Shown in pieces: positions 10,836 to 24,494 of a stretch of DNA of 64,000 bases. The DNA is taken from contig NZ_CP089214.1 of the NCBI RefSeq assembly GCF_021183625.1, forward strand, positions 1,612,001 through 1,676,000. Direction: 5' to 3'. The translations under genes were made by a program, and so were the position numbers. The stretch's first letter is position 1; the number at the start of each line of letters is the position of its first letter. The notes beneath the pieces were generated by a model. That model was not told the origin of the DNA. It worked only from the letters and a program-made list of their open reading frames with translations, and made no database searches. The DNA is from Nocardia asteroides. Its GTDB lineage: Bacteria > Actinomycetota > Actinomycetes > Mycobacteriales > Mycobacteriaceae.

Positions 10836-12899
10836 TCAGCCGATGTCGACGGGGTCGATCTGGACGCGCAGCGGGGCGTCCGAGCGCTGCGTGCTGCGCA
10901 CGGCCTGGCCGGCGGTGAGGGCGCGGGCGAGCGCGGCGCCGTCGGAGCGCGGGACGCGGAGCAGGATGCGCTCGACCGGAGCGCTGCTGTCCGCGGCGAA
11001 GGGCGGGCGGGCGCTCTCCGGCAGCGGGACCGGGCCGAGCACCTGCACCCCGTCGGGAAGCGTTGTCGCGGCGAGGAAGTCGGCCACCGACCCGCCGGTG
11101 CCGTCGACGGCGGCGAGCCGGACGGCGGGCGGGAAGCCGACCTCGGCGCGCGCCGCCAGCTCGGCGCGCGCGTGCCCGACCGGGTCCCAGCGCACCAGCG
11201 CCTGCACCGTCGGCACCCCCGGGTCGGCCATCACGATCACCCGGCCGTGCGGCCGGACCAGCGCGGCCGCCGCGGTCCAGCGGCGCAGCGTGTCCTCGGT
11301 GGCGCGCAGGTCGGCGCGGGTGAGCAGGGCCCAGCCGTCGAGCAGCAGCCCGACGCCGTAGCCGCCGCGCACCCGCGGCTCGGCGCCCACGGTGGCGACG
11401 ACGACCTGCGGCCCCGGCTCGACGGTGTCCAGCACCGTTCCGCCGCCGGAGCCGCGGATCGGCACGTCGGGGAAGGCGCGGCCGAGCTCCTCCGCGGTGC
11501 GCGCCGCGCCGATCACCACGGCGCGCAGCGCGCGCGAGGCACAGACCGGGCAGCGGAAGGCCGCCTCGGTGATGCCGCACCACCGGCAGGCCGGGCTGTG
11601 CGCGCCGTCGCCCGCGTGCTCGGGCAGCGCGAGCGGGCCGTTGCAGCGGCGGCAGCGGGCCGGGTTGCGGCAGCGCGCGCAGGCCAGCGCCGGGACGTAG
11701 CCGCGGCGCGGGACCTGCACCAGCACCGGCGCGCCCTCCTTCAGCGCGGCGCGGGCCGCGGCGAAGGCGACGCCGGGGATGCGGACGGCCCTGGCCACCG
11801 GGTCGCGCTCCAGGGCGATGTCGGTGTCGCCGGGCGCGCTGATGTGCGGGGCGTGCTCGCGGACGACGGCGCGGGCGGCCACCAGGTCGTGCGCCCAGCC
11901 GGAGTCGACGACGGCCTGGATCTCCGCGGTGCGGGCGAAGCCGGCGGCGACGAAGGCGGCGCCGGTCTCGTGCACGCGGAGCATGGCGACCTCGCGGGCG
12001 TGCGGGTAGGGGGCGCGGGGTTCGGCGAAGGTGTCGTCGCCGTCGTCCCAGATGGCGATCAGGCCGAGGTCGCGGACCGGGGCGAAGACGGCGCTCCGCG
12101 TGCCGACCACGATCGTCGCGGTGCCGCGGAGCGCCGCCAGCCAGCGGCGGTATCTGGCCGAGGGGCCGAGTCCCGCGGACAACCCGACCACTCGGTCGCC
12201 GACCAGGTCTTCGCACTCCGCCAGGACTCGGTCGAGGTCGCGTTGGTCGGGGACGAGGATGAGGCTGCCGTGGCCGGTGGCATCGGTGGTGGCGGCCAGC
12301 TCCGCCAGGCGGCGCGGCCAGTCCTCGCCCGGGAGGGCCTGCCAGGCGGCGCGGGGGCCGCGTTGTTCGCGCAGGGCGGTGTGGAACGCCCGGCCGTGGG
12401 TGTAGTGCGACCACGCCGCTTCGTCGATCGGCGGGTTCGGCCGCGCGGCGGCCGGGTCGCCTTCGGCGGAGCCGGGTTGCGCGGCCGCCGGTTTTCCCTC
12501 GGTGCGCGCGTGCCGGGGCGGGATGGCCAGGCGGAGGACGTCGGCGCGGGTGCCCGCGTAGCGCGCGGCGACGGCGCGGATCAAACGGTCGATCTCGGGG
12601 GTGAGGACCTGCTCGGGCGAGACGACGCGCTCGAGCGGGCGCAGGGTTCCCTCGTGCGCGCTGCGGTCGAGGCGGGCCAGCAGGTAGCCGTCGACGAGGC
12701 GGCCGGCGAAGCGGATCCGCACCCGGACGCCCGGCTGCGCGACCGCGTCGTACTCGGGCGGAATCAGGTAATCGAAGTCGCGGTCCAGGTGGGCGGGGGT
12801 GAGCAGGGGCAGCACCCGCGCGACCGGGCCCGCACCGGGGCTCCCCGGCCGCGGACCGTCCGCCGTGGCGGCGGCACGGTCCGCGTCGGGTTCGTCCAC
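10836..12899 (-). CDS. priA: PriA-like primosomal protein N' (helicase motifs degenerate)
   Basis: 687 residues from GTG 12899, 14 bases after metK. The N-terminal PriA 3'-DNA-binding domain is recognisable (VLPLLTPAHLDRDFDYLIPPEY). A central cysteine-rich zinc region is intact (CARC, CRRC, CRWC, CPVC). The helicase core is not: no GxxxxGKT/S Walker A is present, and the DEEH-type Walker B position reads WDDGDD. Loss of the ATPase motifs is known for many actinobacterial PriA proteins, so it probably acts in replication restart as a loader or scaffold rather than a helicase. Confidence 0.88.
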   Translation of the reverse strand: MDEPDADRAAATADGPRPGSPGAGPVARVLPLLTPAHLDRDFDYLIPPEYDAVAQPGVRVRIRFAGRLVDGYLLARLDRSAHEGTLRPLERVVSPEQVLTPEIDRLIRAVAARYAGTRADVLRLAIPPRHARTEGKPAAAQPGSAEGDPAAARPNPPIDEAAWSHYTHGRAFHTALREQRGPRAAWQALPGEDWPRRLAELAATTDATGHGSLILVPDQRDLDRVLAECEDLVGDRVVGLSAGLGPSARYRRWLAALRGTATIVVGTRSAVFAPVRDLGLIAIWDDGDDTFAEPRAPYPHAREVAMLRVHETGAAFVAAGFARTAEIQAVVDSGWAHDLVAARAVVREHAPHISAPGDTDIALERDPVARAVRIPGVAFAAARAALKEGAPVLVQVPRRGYVPALACARCRNPARCRRCNGPLALPEHAGDGAHSPACRWCGITEAAFRCPVCASRALRAVVIGAARTAEELGRAFPDVPIRGSGGGTVLDTVEPGPQVVVATVGAEPRVRGGYGVGLLLDGWALLTRADLRATEDTLRRWTAAAALVRPHGRVIVMADPGVPTVQALVRWDPVGHARAELAARAEVGFPPAVRLAAVDGTGGSVADFLAATTLPDGVQVLGPVPLPESARPPFAADSSAPVERILLRVPRSDGAALARALTAGQAVRSTQRSDAPLRVQIDPVDIG

Positions 12900-12913
12900 T
12901 CCGCTCGGCGGGC

Positions 12914-14134
12914 CTACAGCCCGGCGGCGGCGCGCAGCTTGTCCGCGCGGTCGGTGTGCTCCCAGGGCAGGTCGATGTCGGTGCGGCCGAAGTGGCCGTA
13001 CGCGGCGGTCTGCGCGTAGATCGGGCGCAGCAGGTCCAGGTCGCGGATGATGGCGCCCGGACGCAGGTCGAAGGTCTCGTTGATCGCCGCGGTGATCTTC
13101 GCCGGGTCGGTCTTCTCGGTGCCGAAGGTCTCCACGAAGAGCCCGACCGGGGCGGCCTTGCCGATGGCGTAGGCGACCTGGACCTCGATCTTGTCGGCCA
13201 GCCCGGCCGCGACGACGTTCTTCGCGACCCAGCGCATGGCGTACGCGGCCGAGCGGTCCACCTTCGACGGGTCCTTGCCGGAGAAGGCGCCGCCGCCGTG
13301 CCTGGCGAAGCCGCCGTAGGTGTCGACGATGATCTTCCGGCCGGTCAGCCCGGCATCGCCCATCGGGCCGCCGAGCACGAAGCGGCCGGTGGGGTTGACC
13401 AGCAGCCGGACATTCGAGATGTCCAGGGTGGGCAGCGCCAGGTCGGCGAGCACGGCGTCGACGACCTTCTCCCGGATATCCGGCGCGAGCAGGTTGTCCA
13501 GGTCGATATCGGCGGCGTGCTGGGTGGAGACCACCACGGTGTCCAGCCGGACCGCGCGGTCACCCTCGTACTCGATGGTGACCTGGGTCTTGCCGTCGGG
13601 GCGCAGGTAGGGCAGCACGCCGGTCTTGCGGACCTCGGTGAGCCTGCGGGAGAGCCGGTGCGCCAGCGCGATCGGCAGCGGGAGCAGCTCGGGGGTGTCG
13701 GTGTTCGCGTAGCCGAACATCAGCCCCTGGTCGCCCGCGCCCTGCCTGGCGATCTCGTCCTCGGTCGTCTCGCTGCCGCCGGTGCGGACCTCGTGCGAGG
13801 TGTCGACGCCCTGCGCGATCTCCGGCGACTGCGCGCCGATGGCGATGTTCACGCCGCACGAGTTGCCGTCGAAACCCTTTGCGGAGGAATCGTACCCGAT
13901 CTCCAGGACCTTCTCCCGGACGATCTTCGGGATGTCCGCGTACGCGGAGGTGGTCACCTCGCCTGCCACGTGCACCTGGCCGGTGGTGACCATGGTCTCC
14001 ACCGCGACCCGGCTGCGCGGATCCTCGGTGAGCAGCGCGTCGAGGATGGAATCGCTGATGGCGTCACAGATTTTGTCCGGATGACCCTCGGTGACGGACT
14101 CACTGGTGAACAGGCGGCTGCCAGACGTCGGCAC
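12914..14134 (-). CDS. metK: S-adenosylmethionine synthetase
   Basis: 406 residues from GTG 14134, preceded by GAGGGGAAGGGAAC. It makes SAM from methionine and ATP. Hallmarks are near-identical to the family: [21 protein letters not shown] (His and Asp contacts), [12 protein letters not shown], and the P-loop-like GGGAFSGKD. The length is normal for actinobacteria. It follows coaBC after a 210-base gap with its own likely promoter, and priA follows closely. No SAM riboswitch was recognised upstream. Confidence 0.98.
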   Translation of the reverse strand: MPTSGSRLFTSESVTEGHPDKICDAISDSILDALLTEDPRSRVAVETMVTTGQVHVAGEVTTSAYADIPKIVREKVLEIGYDSSAKGFDGNSCGVNIAIGAQSPEIAQGVDTSHEVRTGGSETTEDEIARQGAGDQGLMFGYANTDTPELLPLPIALAHRLSRRLTEVRKTGVLPYLRPDGKTQVTIEYEGDRAVRLDTVVVSTQHAADIDLDNLLAPDIREKVVDAVLADLALPTLDISNVRLLVNPTGRFVLGGPMGDAGLTGRKIIVDTYGGFARHGGGAFSGKDPSKVDRSAAYAMRWVAKNVVAAGLADKIEVQVAYAIGKAAPVGLFVETFGTEKTDPAKITAAINETFDLRPGAIIRDLDLLRPIYAQTAAYGHFGRTDIDLPWEHTDRADKLRAAAGL

Positions 14135-14175
14135 AGTTGTTCCCTTCCCCTCACGGGTTGCTCGGTCGGTCTGCG

Positions 14176-14203
14176 ACAGTAGCGGTGTCCCGCCGGAGCG
14201 CAA
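14176..14203 (-). promoter_or_regulatory. metK: Candidate housekeeping promoter of metK
   Basis: Read on the minus strand, TTGCGC (14203-14198) and TACTGT (14181-14176) are 16 bases apart, a fair SigA-type -35/-10 pair. Transcription would begin around 14169 and give a leader of about 35 bases before GTG 14134. Confidence 0.45.
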
Positions 14204-14344
14204 GCCTTCTACTCAGACTATTCCAAAGGTGCGACACCGCGAGGACGCCCGGCCCCGCTCCGGCACCCCTCCAGCGGAGGCGGGGGCGGCCCGGAAATCT
14301 CCCGGAGTTCCGGTGCCGCGCCCGCAGTCGTTCCGGTGCGGAGA

Positions 14345-15562
14345 TCAGCGGAGCAGCGGGCCGAGCGCGTCGAGCACCCGGCTGGCCAGCAGCGCCTTCG
14401 AGCCGTGGTCCAGCGACTGTTCGGTACCGTCGGCGCCGAGCAGCCAGCCGTCGTTGGTGTCGACCTCGAAGGCCTTACCCTCGCCGACGGCGTTCACAAC
14501 AAGAAGATCGCAGCCCTTGCGCGCGAGCTTGGCGCGGGCGTGGGTGAGCACGTCGCCGTGCTCGTCACCGGTCTCGGCGGCGAAGCCGACGATGACGGTG
14601 CCCGGGAGCTGGCCGTCGCCGCGGGACTGCACCAGCCCGGCCAGGATGTCCTCGTTCTTGGTCAGCGGGATGACGTCCGGCTCGCCCGCGCCCTTCTTGA
14701 TCTTCGTGGTGGCGACGCTGGTCGGCCGGAAGTCGGCGACCGCGGCGGCCATGATCACCGCGTCGGCGCCGACCGAGTGCTTCTCCACGGCGGTCTTCAG
14801 CTGGTCGGCGGTGGTGATGTGCACCAGGTCGACGGCGGCGGGCGGGGCCATCTCGATGGTGTTGCCCGCGATCAGCGTGACCAGGGCGCCGCGCTGCGCG
14901 GCGACCCGGGCCAGGGCGTAGCCCTGCTTGCCGGAGCTGCGGTTGCCGAGGAACCGCACCGGGTCGAGCGGCTCCCTTGTCCCGCCCGCCGTGATCACCA
15001 CGCGGCGGCCCTCCAGGTCGCGCGGGACGGCGTCGGTGCGCTCGAGCAGCAGTGTGGCGAGGCCGAAGATCTCCTCCGGCTCGGGCAGCCTGCCCGGGCC
15101 GGTGTCGGTGCCGGTGAGCCGACCGGCGGCGGGCTCCATCACGACGGCGCCGCGGCTGCGCAGCGTCGCCACGTTCGCGACGGTGGCCGGGTGCTGCCAC
15201 ATCTCGGTGTGCATGGCGGGCGCGAACAGCACCGGACATCGGGCGGTGAGCAGGGTCGCGGTGAGCAGGTCGTCGGCGCGACCGGAGGCGGTGCGCGCCA
15301 TCAGGTCGGCGGTGGCGGGGGCGATCACCACCAGCTCGGCCTCCTGGCCGAGCCGCACGTGCGGCACCTCGGGCACGTCGGCGAAGACACCGGTGTGCAC
15401 CGGGTTGCCGGACAGCGCCTCGAAGGTGGCCTTCCCGACGAACTGCAGCGCCGCTTCGGTGGGGATGACCCGCACCGAATGGCCGGTCTCGGTGAACCGC
15501 CGGACGAGTGCGCAGGCCTTGTAGGCCGCGATCCCCCCGCCGACGCCGACGACGATCCGCAT
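14345..15562 (-). CDS. coaBC: Bifunctional phosphopantothenoylcysteine decarboxylase/synthetase
   Basis: 405 residues. The N-terminal CoaC flavoprotein domain (about 1-180) shows VGGGIAAYKA, the HVRLGQEAE active-site His region and PAMHTEMW. The C-terminal CoaB domain shows VVITAGGTREPLDPVRFLGNRSSGKQG, the AVADFRP segment and the KIKK lysines. It carries out two consecutive steps of coenzyme A synthesis. ATG 15562, directly downstream of rpoZ, as in mycobacteria (dfp/coaBC). Confidence 0.97.
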   Translation of the reverse strand: MRIVVGVGGGIAAYKACALVRRFTETGHSVRVIPTEAALQFVGKATFEALSGNPVHTGVFADVPEVPHVRLGQEAELVVIAPATADLMARTASGRADDLLTATLLTARCPVLFAPAMHTEMWQHPATVANVATLRSRGAVVMEPAAGRLTGTDTGPGRLPEPEEIFGLATLLLERTDAVPRDLEGRRVVITAGGTREPLDPVRFLGNRSSGKQGYALARVAAQRGALVTLIAGNTIEMAPPAAVDLVHITTADQLKTAVEKHSVGADAVIMAAAVADFRPTSVATTKIKKGAGEPDVIPLTKNEDILAGLVQSRGDGQLPGTVIVGFAAETGDEHGDVLTHARAKLARKGCDLLVVNAVGEGKAFEVDTNDGWLLGADGTEQSLDHGSKALLASRVLDALGPLLR

Positions 15563-15584
15563 GGTTACTCCGCTCCCGCCGGGT

Positions 15585-15860
15585 TCACTCGCCTTCGGAG
15601 TGCTCGAGCAGGTCCGAGTGGATCTCGCGCATGGCCACGGAGAGCGGCTTCTCCTGCAGGCCGGGCTCGACCAGCGGGCCGACGTACTCGAGGATGCCGT
15701 CACCGAGCTGGTTGTAGTAGTCGTTGATCTGACGCGCACGCTTCGCCGCGTAGATGACCAGCGCGTACTTCGACGAGGTGCGCTCGAGCAGCTCGTCGAT
15801 CGGGGGGTTGGTCAGGCCGATCGGGGTGTCGTAGGCGGGCACGGCGGTGGTGTCGGTCAC
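15585..15860 (-). CDS. rpoZ: RNA polymerase omega subunit
   Basis: 91 residues from GTG 15860 (GGAG 9-10 bases upstream), a little shorter than mycobacterial omega. The core signature is [31 protein letters not shown], followed by a conserved tail of the actinobacterial type ([11 protein letters not shown]). It helps fold beta' and assemble RNA polymerase. It sits between gmk and coaBC but is separated from gmk by two strong hairpins. Confidence 0.95.
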   Translation of the reverse strand: MTDTTAVPAYDTPIGLTNPPIDELLERTSSKYALVIYAAKRARQINDYYNQLGDGILEYVGPLVEPGLQEKPLSVAMREIHSDLLEHSEGE

Positions 15861-15894
15861 TCGGGAGACTCCTGCGTTCTCGGTGGGCGGAAAG

Positions 15895-15975
15895 GTCCGG
15901 TTCGCGAGAACCGGACGGAGATGAGCGGCGGGTCGGCGGGCCACCGGGGTTCTCGCGCCGTACGGCGCGAGAACC
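15895..15975 (-). other. Two tandem perfect hairpins between gmk and rpoZ
   Basis: Hairpin 1 (read first by gmk transcripts) has a 13-bp stem, GGTTCTCGCGCCG at 15948-15960 with its complement at 15963-15975, and a 2-base loop. Hairpin 2 has a 9-bp stem, GTCCGGTTC at 15895-15903 with 15908-15916, and a GCGA loop. Neither has a T-tract. They could attenuate transcription, process the mRNA or terminate gmk transcripts. Confidence 0.55.
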
Positions 15976-15995
15976 GGGTCACCGACCGGCTCGGG

Positions 15996-16580
15996 TCACG
16001 AGCTGGAATTCGTGCTGACGAACAACGATACCAACTGCTCACAGGCACTGGTCAGATCGTCGTTCACGATCACGATGTCGAACTCGTCACAAGCGGCGAG
16101 TTCGATCCGCGCGGTTTCGAGCCTGCGCTCGATCACCTCGGGGGATTCCGTCCCGCGCGACCGGAGCCGGGAGACGAGTACGTCCCAGCTCGGCGGGGCG
16201 AGGAAGACCAGCAGTGCGTCCGGAATGGCCCGGCGCACCGAGCGGGCGCCCTCCAGGTCGACCTCGACCAGGACCGGTCGGCCGGCGGCCAGTGCGTCCC
16301 GCACCGGCCCGGCCGGGGTGCCCGAACGTTGGAGCCCGCCGTGGATGTCCGCCCATTCGAGGAGGTCGCCCGCCGCGATCATCGCGTCGAACTCCGCCCT
16401 GGCGACGAACCGGTAGTCGCGCCCGTCGAGCTCACCGGGCCTGGGGGCCCGGGTCGTCGCCGAGACGCTGAACACCAGCTCCGGCAGCTGCTCCCGCACG
16501 CAACGTACGACCGTCGACTTCCCGACGGCCGAGGGGCCGACCAGTACTACCAGCCGACCCTTCCGCGTGTGTCCGACCAC
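15996..16580 (-). CDS. gmk: Guanylate kinase
   Basis: 194 residues from GTG 16580. It phosphorylates GMP to GDP. The P-loop G-P-S-A-V-G-K-S-T is at 15-23. The GMP-binding segment is [22 protein letters not shown], followed by EWADIHGG and the lid region ([17 protein letters not shown]). It starts 8 bases after mihF, as in other Corynebacteriales. The short Ser-rich C terminus (STNSSS) is unremarkable. Confidence 0.96.
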   Translation of the reverse strand: MVGHTRKGRLVVLVGPSAVGKSTVVRCVREQLPELVFSVSATTRAPRPGELDGRDYRFVARAEFDAMIAAGDLLEWADIHGGLQRSGTPAGPVRDALAAGRPVLVEVDLEGARSVRRAIPDALLVFLAPPSWDVLVSRLRSRGTESPEVIERRLETARIELAACDEFDIVIVNDDLTSACEQLVSLFVSTNSSS

Positions 16581-16588
16581 CCTCGTCG

Positions 16589-16909
16589 TCAGGCGTCGAA
16601 GTCGAAGCGAGCGAGCAGCGCCTTGCGCTGCCGGTCGCCGAGACCCCTGAGCCTGCGGGTGGGGGCGATCTCGAGCTCGCTCATGATCTCCGCCGCCTTG
16701 ACCTTGCCGACCTTCGGCAGGGCCTCCAGCAGCGCCGACACCTTCATCTTGCCGAGAATCTCATCGTTCTCGGCGTCCGCGAGGACCTTCTTCAGGTCGG
16801 TCCCACCACGCTTCAGGCGCTCCTTGAGCTCTGCCCGAGCGCGGCGAGCGGCAGCCGCCTTCTCCAGAGCAGCGGCGCGCTGCTCATCGGTCAGCTGGGG
16901 AAGGGCCAC
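16589..16909 (-). CDS. mihF: Integration host factor, actinobacterial type (MihF)
   Basis: 106 residues, GTG start with ACGGAGG upstream. It is a nucleoid-associated DNA-binding protein found in actinobacteria, unrelated in fold to enteric IHF. A basic N-terminal helix ([18 protein letters not shown]) leads into the helix-two-turn-helix region [29 protein letters not shown]. It is the first gene of mihF-gmk and follows a 450-base non-coding stretch. Confidence 0.95.
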   Translation of the reverse strand: MALPQLTDEQRAAALEKAAAARRARAELKERLKRGGTDLKKVLADAENDEILGKMKVSALLEALPKVGKVKAAEIMSELEIAPTRRLRGLGDRQRKALLARFDFDA

Positions 16910-17361
16910 GGTTCCTCCGTCTCATCGTTCATTGCAACAACGACTGCCGGTAACCCGACAGTCTCAGCGACCGTACCCACGACGCCCGCCGATTGCGAAC
17001 CCGCCCCCCAGGTCAGCGCATGATTCCGCGGGTCCGCAGAGGGACGCGGGAGAGTTTCGCGCGTTGCTCACCGAGGGTACGCCGCCACCGCTGTGACCTC
17101 GCGGAACCCGCGCCGACCTGGGACTTTGGTGCGATGTCCGGAATTTGCGTGGAAGTAGCGATGCCCGGAGCGCGATGGCTGCCGACCGGCACCCGCGCGA
17201 CCTGCAATTTTCTCGAAAATCTCGGCGTGTCCAGCAAAGACCTTCGGCGTGTCGCGGATTTTTTCCCGATTGAGAACTTTGTACCCGGCCCTGGAAAAAG
17301 TCGTGCCCGAGCGCGGAGAAATCCGCGCTCGGGCAGCGAGGGGGCCGGTACCCCCTGTGAT
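16910..17361. other. Non-coding gap between mihF and pyrF
   Basis: 452 bases without a convincing gene; the short ORFs here lack ribosome binding sites and family resemblance. The mihF-proximal part should carry its promoter (a weak TTCGCA / TACGGT pair, 18 bases apart, can be read on the minus strand near 16955-16985). The pyrF-proximal end carries a strong terminator. The middle, around 17100-17270, is less GC-rich and otherwise featureless. Confidence 0.6.
17305..17334 (-). terminator. Rho-independent terminator of the pyr operon
   Basis: A perfect 13-bp stem (17305-17317 with 17322-17334) has a 4-base loop. On the minus strand it is followed within 5 bases by TTTTT (17299-17295). It lies 27 bases past the pyrF stop. 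This is the most classical intrinsic terminator in the window. Confidence 0.88.
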
Positions 17362-18176
17362 TCAGCCGAGGAAGGCGAAGGCGTCCTGCAGCTCGCTCAG
17401 GCGAGCGCGGAGCGCCCGCGGGGACGGCCCGGCGCGCAGCAGTTCCCGGGAGACCGCGGGGACCACAGCGGGCAGCACGGCGGCAGGCAGCAGCGCGCGC
17501 ACCGACTCCGGGCCGCCGCCCTGGGCGCCGATGCCGGGCATCAGGATCGGGCCGTTCAGCGCGCCCAGCTCGGGCGCCCGCTCGAGGGTGGCGCCGACGA
17601 CAACGCCGACCGACCCCGCCGCGGCGCACGCGTTGCGCGCCGCCGCCTCGTCCACCACGACCTGCGCGACCGTCCGCTCCCCCGCCAGCGCCCGCTGCAC
17701 CTGCGGCCCCTCCGGGTTGGAGGTGGCGGCGAGCACGAACACGCCGCGGCCGTTCATCGCGGCCAGCTCCAGGGCCGGCTCCAGCGAGCCGAAGCCGAGG
17801 TAGGGCGAGACGGTCACCGCGTCGCTGCCGAGCGGGCCGTCGGCCAGCCAGGCGTGCGCGTAGGCGTCCATGGTGGAGCCGATGTCACCGCGCTTGGCGT
17901 CGGCGAGCACCAGCGTGCCCGCCGCCCTGAGCTCGGCGACGGCGCGCTCCAGCACCGCGAGCCCGGCCGAGCCGTAGGTCTCGAAGAAGGCGACCTGCGG
18001 CTTCACCAGCGCGACGTTCCCGCGGTATCCCTCGACGCAGATCTCGGTGAAGGCGGCGAGCCCGGCCGGGTCCGCCGTCAGCCCCCACTCCGCGAGCAGC
18101 CCGGGGTGCGGATCGATGCCCGCGCACACCGGGCCGTATTTGCGCTGTGCCTGCCGGAGCCGCTCGCCGAACGCCG

Positions 18177-18180
<4 letters not shown>
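17362..18180 (-). CDS. pyrF: Orotidine 5'-phosphate decarboxylase
   Basis: 272 residues, the longer 'type 2' form found in actinobacteria. It makes UMP from OMP. The catalytic Asp-x-Lys-x-x-Asp array is DAKRGDI at 94-100 (Lys96), with CAGIDPHP near the N terminus and PGIGAQGG near the phosphate site. It overlaps the carB stop (ATGA), is the last gene of the pyrimidine operon and is followed by a terminator. Confidence 0.96.
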
Positions 18181-21545
<3,365 letters not shown>

Positions 21546-21546
21546 A

Positions 21547-22662
21547 TCAGGCTCCTTCCAGGAGACCGGAGAACCGATCGAAGAGATACGCGGCGTCGTG
21601 CGGGCCCGCGGCGGCCTCGGGGTGGTACTGCACCGAGAAGGCGCGGCCGTTCACCAGCCGGACGCCCTCGACCGCGCCGTCGTTGGCGCAGACGTGGCTG
21701 ACCTCGGCGCGGCCGAACGGGGTGTCGAACTGCTCGCCGCGCTCCCCCTCCAGCGCGAAGCCGTGGTTCTGCGCGGTGATCGAGACGCGCCCGGTCTCGT
21801 GCTCGAGCACCGGGATGTTGATGCCGCGGTGCCCGAACTTCATCTTGTAGGTGCCGCGGCCGAGGGCCCGGCCGAGGATCTGGTTGCCGAAGCAGATGCC
21901 GAAGAGCGGGAGCCCGCGCTCCAGCACACCCTGCGTGAGCGCGACCGCGCCGTCCTGGGTGGCCGGGTCGCCGGGGCCGTTGGAGAGGAAGACCCCGTCC
22001 GGGCTCAGCTCCAGGATGTGCTCCAGCGAGGTGGTCGCCGGGACCACGTGCACCCGGATGCCGCGCTCGGCGAACATCCGCGGGGTGTTGGTCTTGATGC
22101 CGAGGTCGACCGCGACCACGGTGTGCCTGTGCCCGCCCACCGGCTCGATGGTGTAGACGGCGTCGGTGCTGACCTCGTCGGCCAGGTCGGCGCCGAGCAT
22201 CGAGTCCTGGCCGGTGACCCTCGCCACCAGCTCGTCGGCGCCCGCGAGCGCCGGGCCGGAGAAGATGCCCGCCTTCATCGAGCCGCGCGTGCGCAGGTGC
22301 CTGACCAGCGCGCGGGTGTCGATGCCCGCGATGCCGACGACATCCTGCTTCGCCAGCTCCTCCGGGAGCGTGGTGGTGGCGCGCCAGTTGGAGGCGCGGC
22401 GCGCCGGGTCGCGCACGGCGTAGCCTGCGACCCAGATCTTCCCGGACTCGTCGTCCTCGTCGTTCCAGCCGGTGTTGCCGATCTGCGGGGCGGTCGCCAC
22501 CACGATCTGGCGGTGGTAGCTGGGGTCGGTGAGGGTCTCCTGGTACCCGGTCATGGCGGTGCAGAAGACCGCCTCGCCGAGCGTCTGGCCGACGGCGCCG
22601 TAGGCGGTGCCGCGGAAAATCCGGCCGTCCTCCAGCACCAGCGCCGCTTGCTGTCCTGTCAT
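21547..22662 (-). CDS. carA: Carbamoyl-phosphate synthase small chain
   Basis: 371 residues. The N-terminal CPSase domain ([16 protein letters not shown]) is followed by a class I glutamine amidotransferase domain. The nucleophile Cys is in [14 protein letters not shown] and the His/Glu pair in [13 protein letters not shown]. It hydrolyses glutamine and channels ammonia to CarB. ATG 22662 overlaps the upstream membrane-protein gene by four bases. Confidence 0.98.
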   Translation of the reverse strand: MTGQQAALVLEDGRIFRGTAYGAVGQTLGEAVFCTAMTGYQETLTDPSYHRQIVVATAPQIGNTGWNDEDDESGKIWVAGYAVRDPARRASNWRATTTLPEELAKQDVVGIAGIDTRALVRHLRTRGSMKAGIFSGPALAGADELVARVTGQDSMLGADLADEVSTDAVYTIEPVGGHRHTVVAVDLGIKTNTPRMFAERGIRVHVVPATTSLEHILELSPDGVFLSNGPGDPATQDGAVALTQGVLERGLPLFGICFGNQILGRALGRGTYKMKFGHRGINIPVLEHETGRVSITAQNHGFALEGERGEQFDTPFGRAEVSHVCANDGAVEGVRLVNGRAFSVQYHPEAAAGPHDAAYLFDRFSGLLEGA

Positions 22663-23168
22663 CCCTCGTCGTCTCCTGTCGTCGGCCGGGACGGGGCTGC
22701 CGTCCAGGCCGGATACACGGTCTTGTCGTCGCCGCGGAACCCGGTGTCGATCTCGGTGCCGGTCGGCAGCGTCCAGCGCACCACCAGCACACCGCCCTCG
22801 GTCATCACCTTGCCCGCGTGGCCGCGCTCGGTGCGCACCACGCTGATCGACTCCTGCGGCATCCAGATGGCGGGCGCGCCCGAGCGCTCCAGCAGGATCC
22901 CGCGCTCGAAGCGGGTGAGTTCGGCGGTGGCGCGGAAGCCCAGGTCGCCGACGGCGATCCGGTCCTGCCAGCTGGGTGCGATGGTGCTGCCCAGATAGAG
23001 CCCGGTGGTCGGCTCCAGCAGCTGGGCGCCGAGCTCGGCCGGGACCGGAGGCAGCTCGCCGATCCGCTCGGCCTGCCGCTTCGCCCGGTTCTGCCAGCCG
23101 CGATACATCAGGTAGAGGCCGAGCAGGAAGAAGATCAGCAGCCCGGCGACCCAGAGTATGCGTTCCAT
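22659..23168 (-). CDS. Single-pass membrane protein of the pyr operon (Rv1382-like)
   Basis: 169 residues. One N-terminal transmembrane helix ([19 protein letters not shown]) precedes a soluble beta-rich region of about 120 residues. That region may be PH-like ([24 protein letters not shown]...). It is locked between pyrC and carA by overlapping start and stop codons on both sides, an arrangement shared with mycobacteria. The biochemical function is unknown. Tight operon placement suggests a link to pyrimidine enzymes at the membrane, which is only inference. Confidence 0.8.
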   Translation of the reverse strand: MERILWVAGLLIFFLLGLYLMYRGWQNRAKRQAERIGELPPVPAELGAQLLEPTTGLYLGSTIAPSWQDRIAVGDLGFRATAELTRFERGILLERSGAPAIWMPQESISVVRTERGHAGKVMTEGGVLVVRWTLPTGTEIDTGFRGDDKTVYPAWTAAPSRPTTGDDEG

Positions 23169-24472
23169 CAGAAGCCTCCCCCTCGCACCGCGACCGCGCC
23201 GTCGCGGGCGGTGATCCGGCCGCGCAGCACCGTGGCCGTGACCCGCGCGCGGAACGTCATCTCCTCGAACGGGGTGTTCTGCGCGATGCTGGCGAGCTCC
23301 CGGCCGCGCACGGTCCACTCGGCGTCCGGGTCGACCAGGGTCAGGTTGGCCGGTTCGCCGACGGCGATCGGGCGGCCCTGGTCGTCCAGCCCGACGATCC
23401 GGGCCGGGTTCTCGCTCAGCACCCGCGCGACCCCGCGCCAGTCCAGCAGCCCGGGGGCCACCATGGTCTGCGCGACGATGGCGAGCGCGGTCTCCAGGCC
23501 GAGCATGCCGGGGCGGGCGGCGGCGAACTCGCAGCACTTGTCCTGCTCGGCGTGCGGCGCGTGGTCGGTGGCGACGCAGTCGATCACGCCGTCGGCGAGC
23601 GCCTGGCGCAGCGCGGCGGCGTCCGACGCCTCGCGCAGCGGCGGGTTCACCTTGTTCACCGCGTCGTAGGTCTCCAGCCGGGAGTCGTCGAGCAGCAGGT
23701 GGTGCGGGGTGACCTCGGCGGTGATCGCGATGCCCTGCGCCTTGGCCCATTTCAGCAGCTCGACGGTGCCCGCGGTGGAGGCGTGGCAGATGTGCACGCG
23801 GGCGTCGGCGTCCCTGGCGAGCAGGGCGTCGCGCGCGACGATCGACTCCTCGGCGGCGCGCGGCCAGCCGGCCAGGCCGAGCCGGGCCGCGTTCGGCCCC
23901 TCGTGCGCGACCGCGCCGACGGTGAGCCGCGGCTCCTCCGCGTGCTGCGCGATGAGCACGCCGAGCGAATGCGCGTACTCCAGCGCGCGGCGCATGATCA
24001 GCGGGTCGGCGACGCAGTGGCCGTCGTCGGAGAAGACCCGGACCCCGGCCTCGCCCGCCGCCATGGTGCCCATCTCGGCGAGCCGCTCGCCCTTCAGCCC
24101 GACCGTGACCGCGCCGACCGGGTGCACGTCGACCAGCCCGACCTCGCGGCCGCGCCGGAAGACGTGGTCGGTGACGACCACCGAGTCGGCCACCGGGTCG
24201 GTGTTGGCCATGGCGAAGACCGCCGTGTAGCCGCCGAGCGCCGCCGCGGCGGAGCCGGTCTCGATGGTCTCGGTGTCCTCGCGGCCGGGTTCGCGCAGGT
24301 GCGTGTGCAGGTCGACGAAGCCGGGGAGCAGCACCTGGCCGTGCGCGGCCACGATCTCCGCGTCGCCCGCGTCCAGCTCGGCCCCGATCTCCCTGATCTC
24401 GCCGTCCACGATCAGCACGTCGACCGGCGCACCCTCGCCGTAGGGACGCGCTCCCCGAATCAGCAACCCCAT
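23168..24472 (-). CDS. pyrC: Dihydroorotase
   Basis: 434 residues from ATG 24472; GTG 24475 adds one residue. It cyclises carbamoyl-aspartate to dihydroorotate. It is an amidohydrolase with the zinc-binding [10 protein letters not shown], a later [16 protein letters not shown] and DHAPH. This is the class I long form. It lies downstream of pyrB after a 70-base spacer containing an inverted repeat, and overlaps the next gene by one base. Confidence 0.97.
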   Translation of the reverse strand: MGLLIRGARPYGEGAPVDVLIVDGEIREIGAELDAGDAEIVAAHGQVLLPGFVDLHTHLREPGREDTETIETGSAAAALGGYTAVFAMANTDPVADSVVVTDHVFRRGREVGLVDVHPVGAVTVGLKGERLAEMGTMAAGEAGVRVFSDDGHCVADPLIMRRALEYAHSLGVLIAQHAEEPRLTVGAVAHEGPNAARLGLAGWPRAAEESIVARDALLARDADARVHICHASTAGTVELLKWAKAQGIAITAEVTPHHLLLDDSRLETYDAVNKVNPPLREASDAAALRQALADGVIDCVATDHAPHAEQDKCCEFAAARPGMLGLETALAIVAQTMVAPGLLDWRGVARVLSENPARIVGLDDQGRPIAVGEPANLTLVDPDAEWTVRGRELASIAQNTPFEEMTFRARVTATVLRGRITARDGAVAVRGGGF

Positions 24473-24494
24473 CACGCTCCACCCTTTCCCGGCC

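Noticed and set aside
14135..14344. SAM riboswitch upstream of metK
   Set aside because: No known SAM riboswitch core recognised; an ordinary promoter explains the region.
17013..17237. 74-codon minus-strand ORF in the mihF-pyrF gap
   Set aside because: No ribosome binding site, no recognisable family and atypical codon use; left as non-coding.
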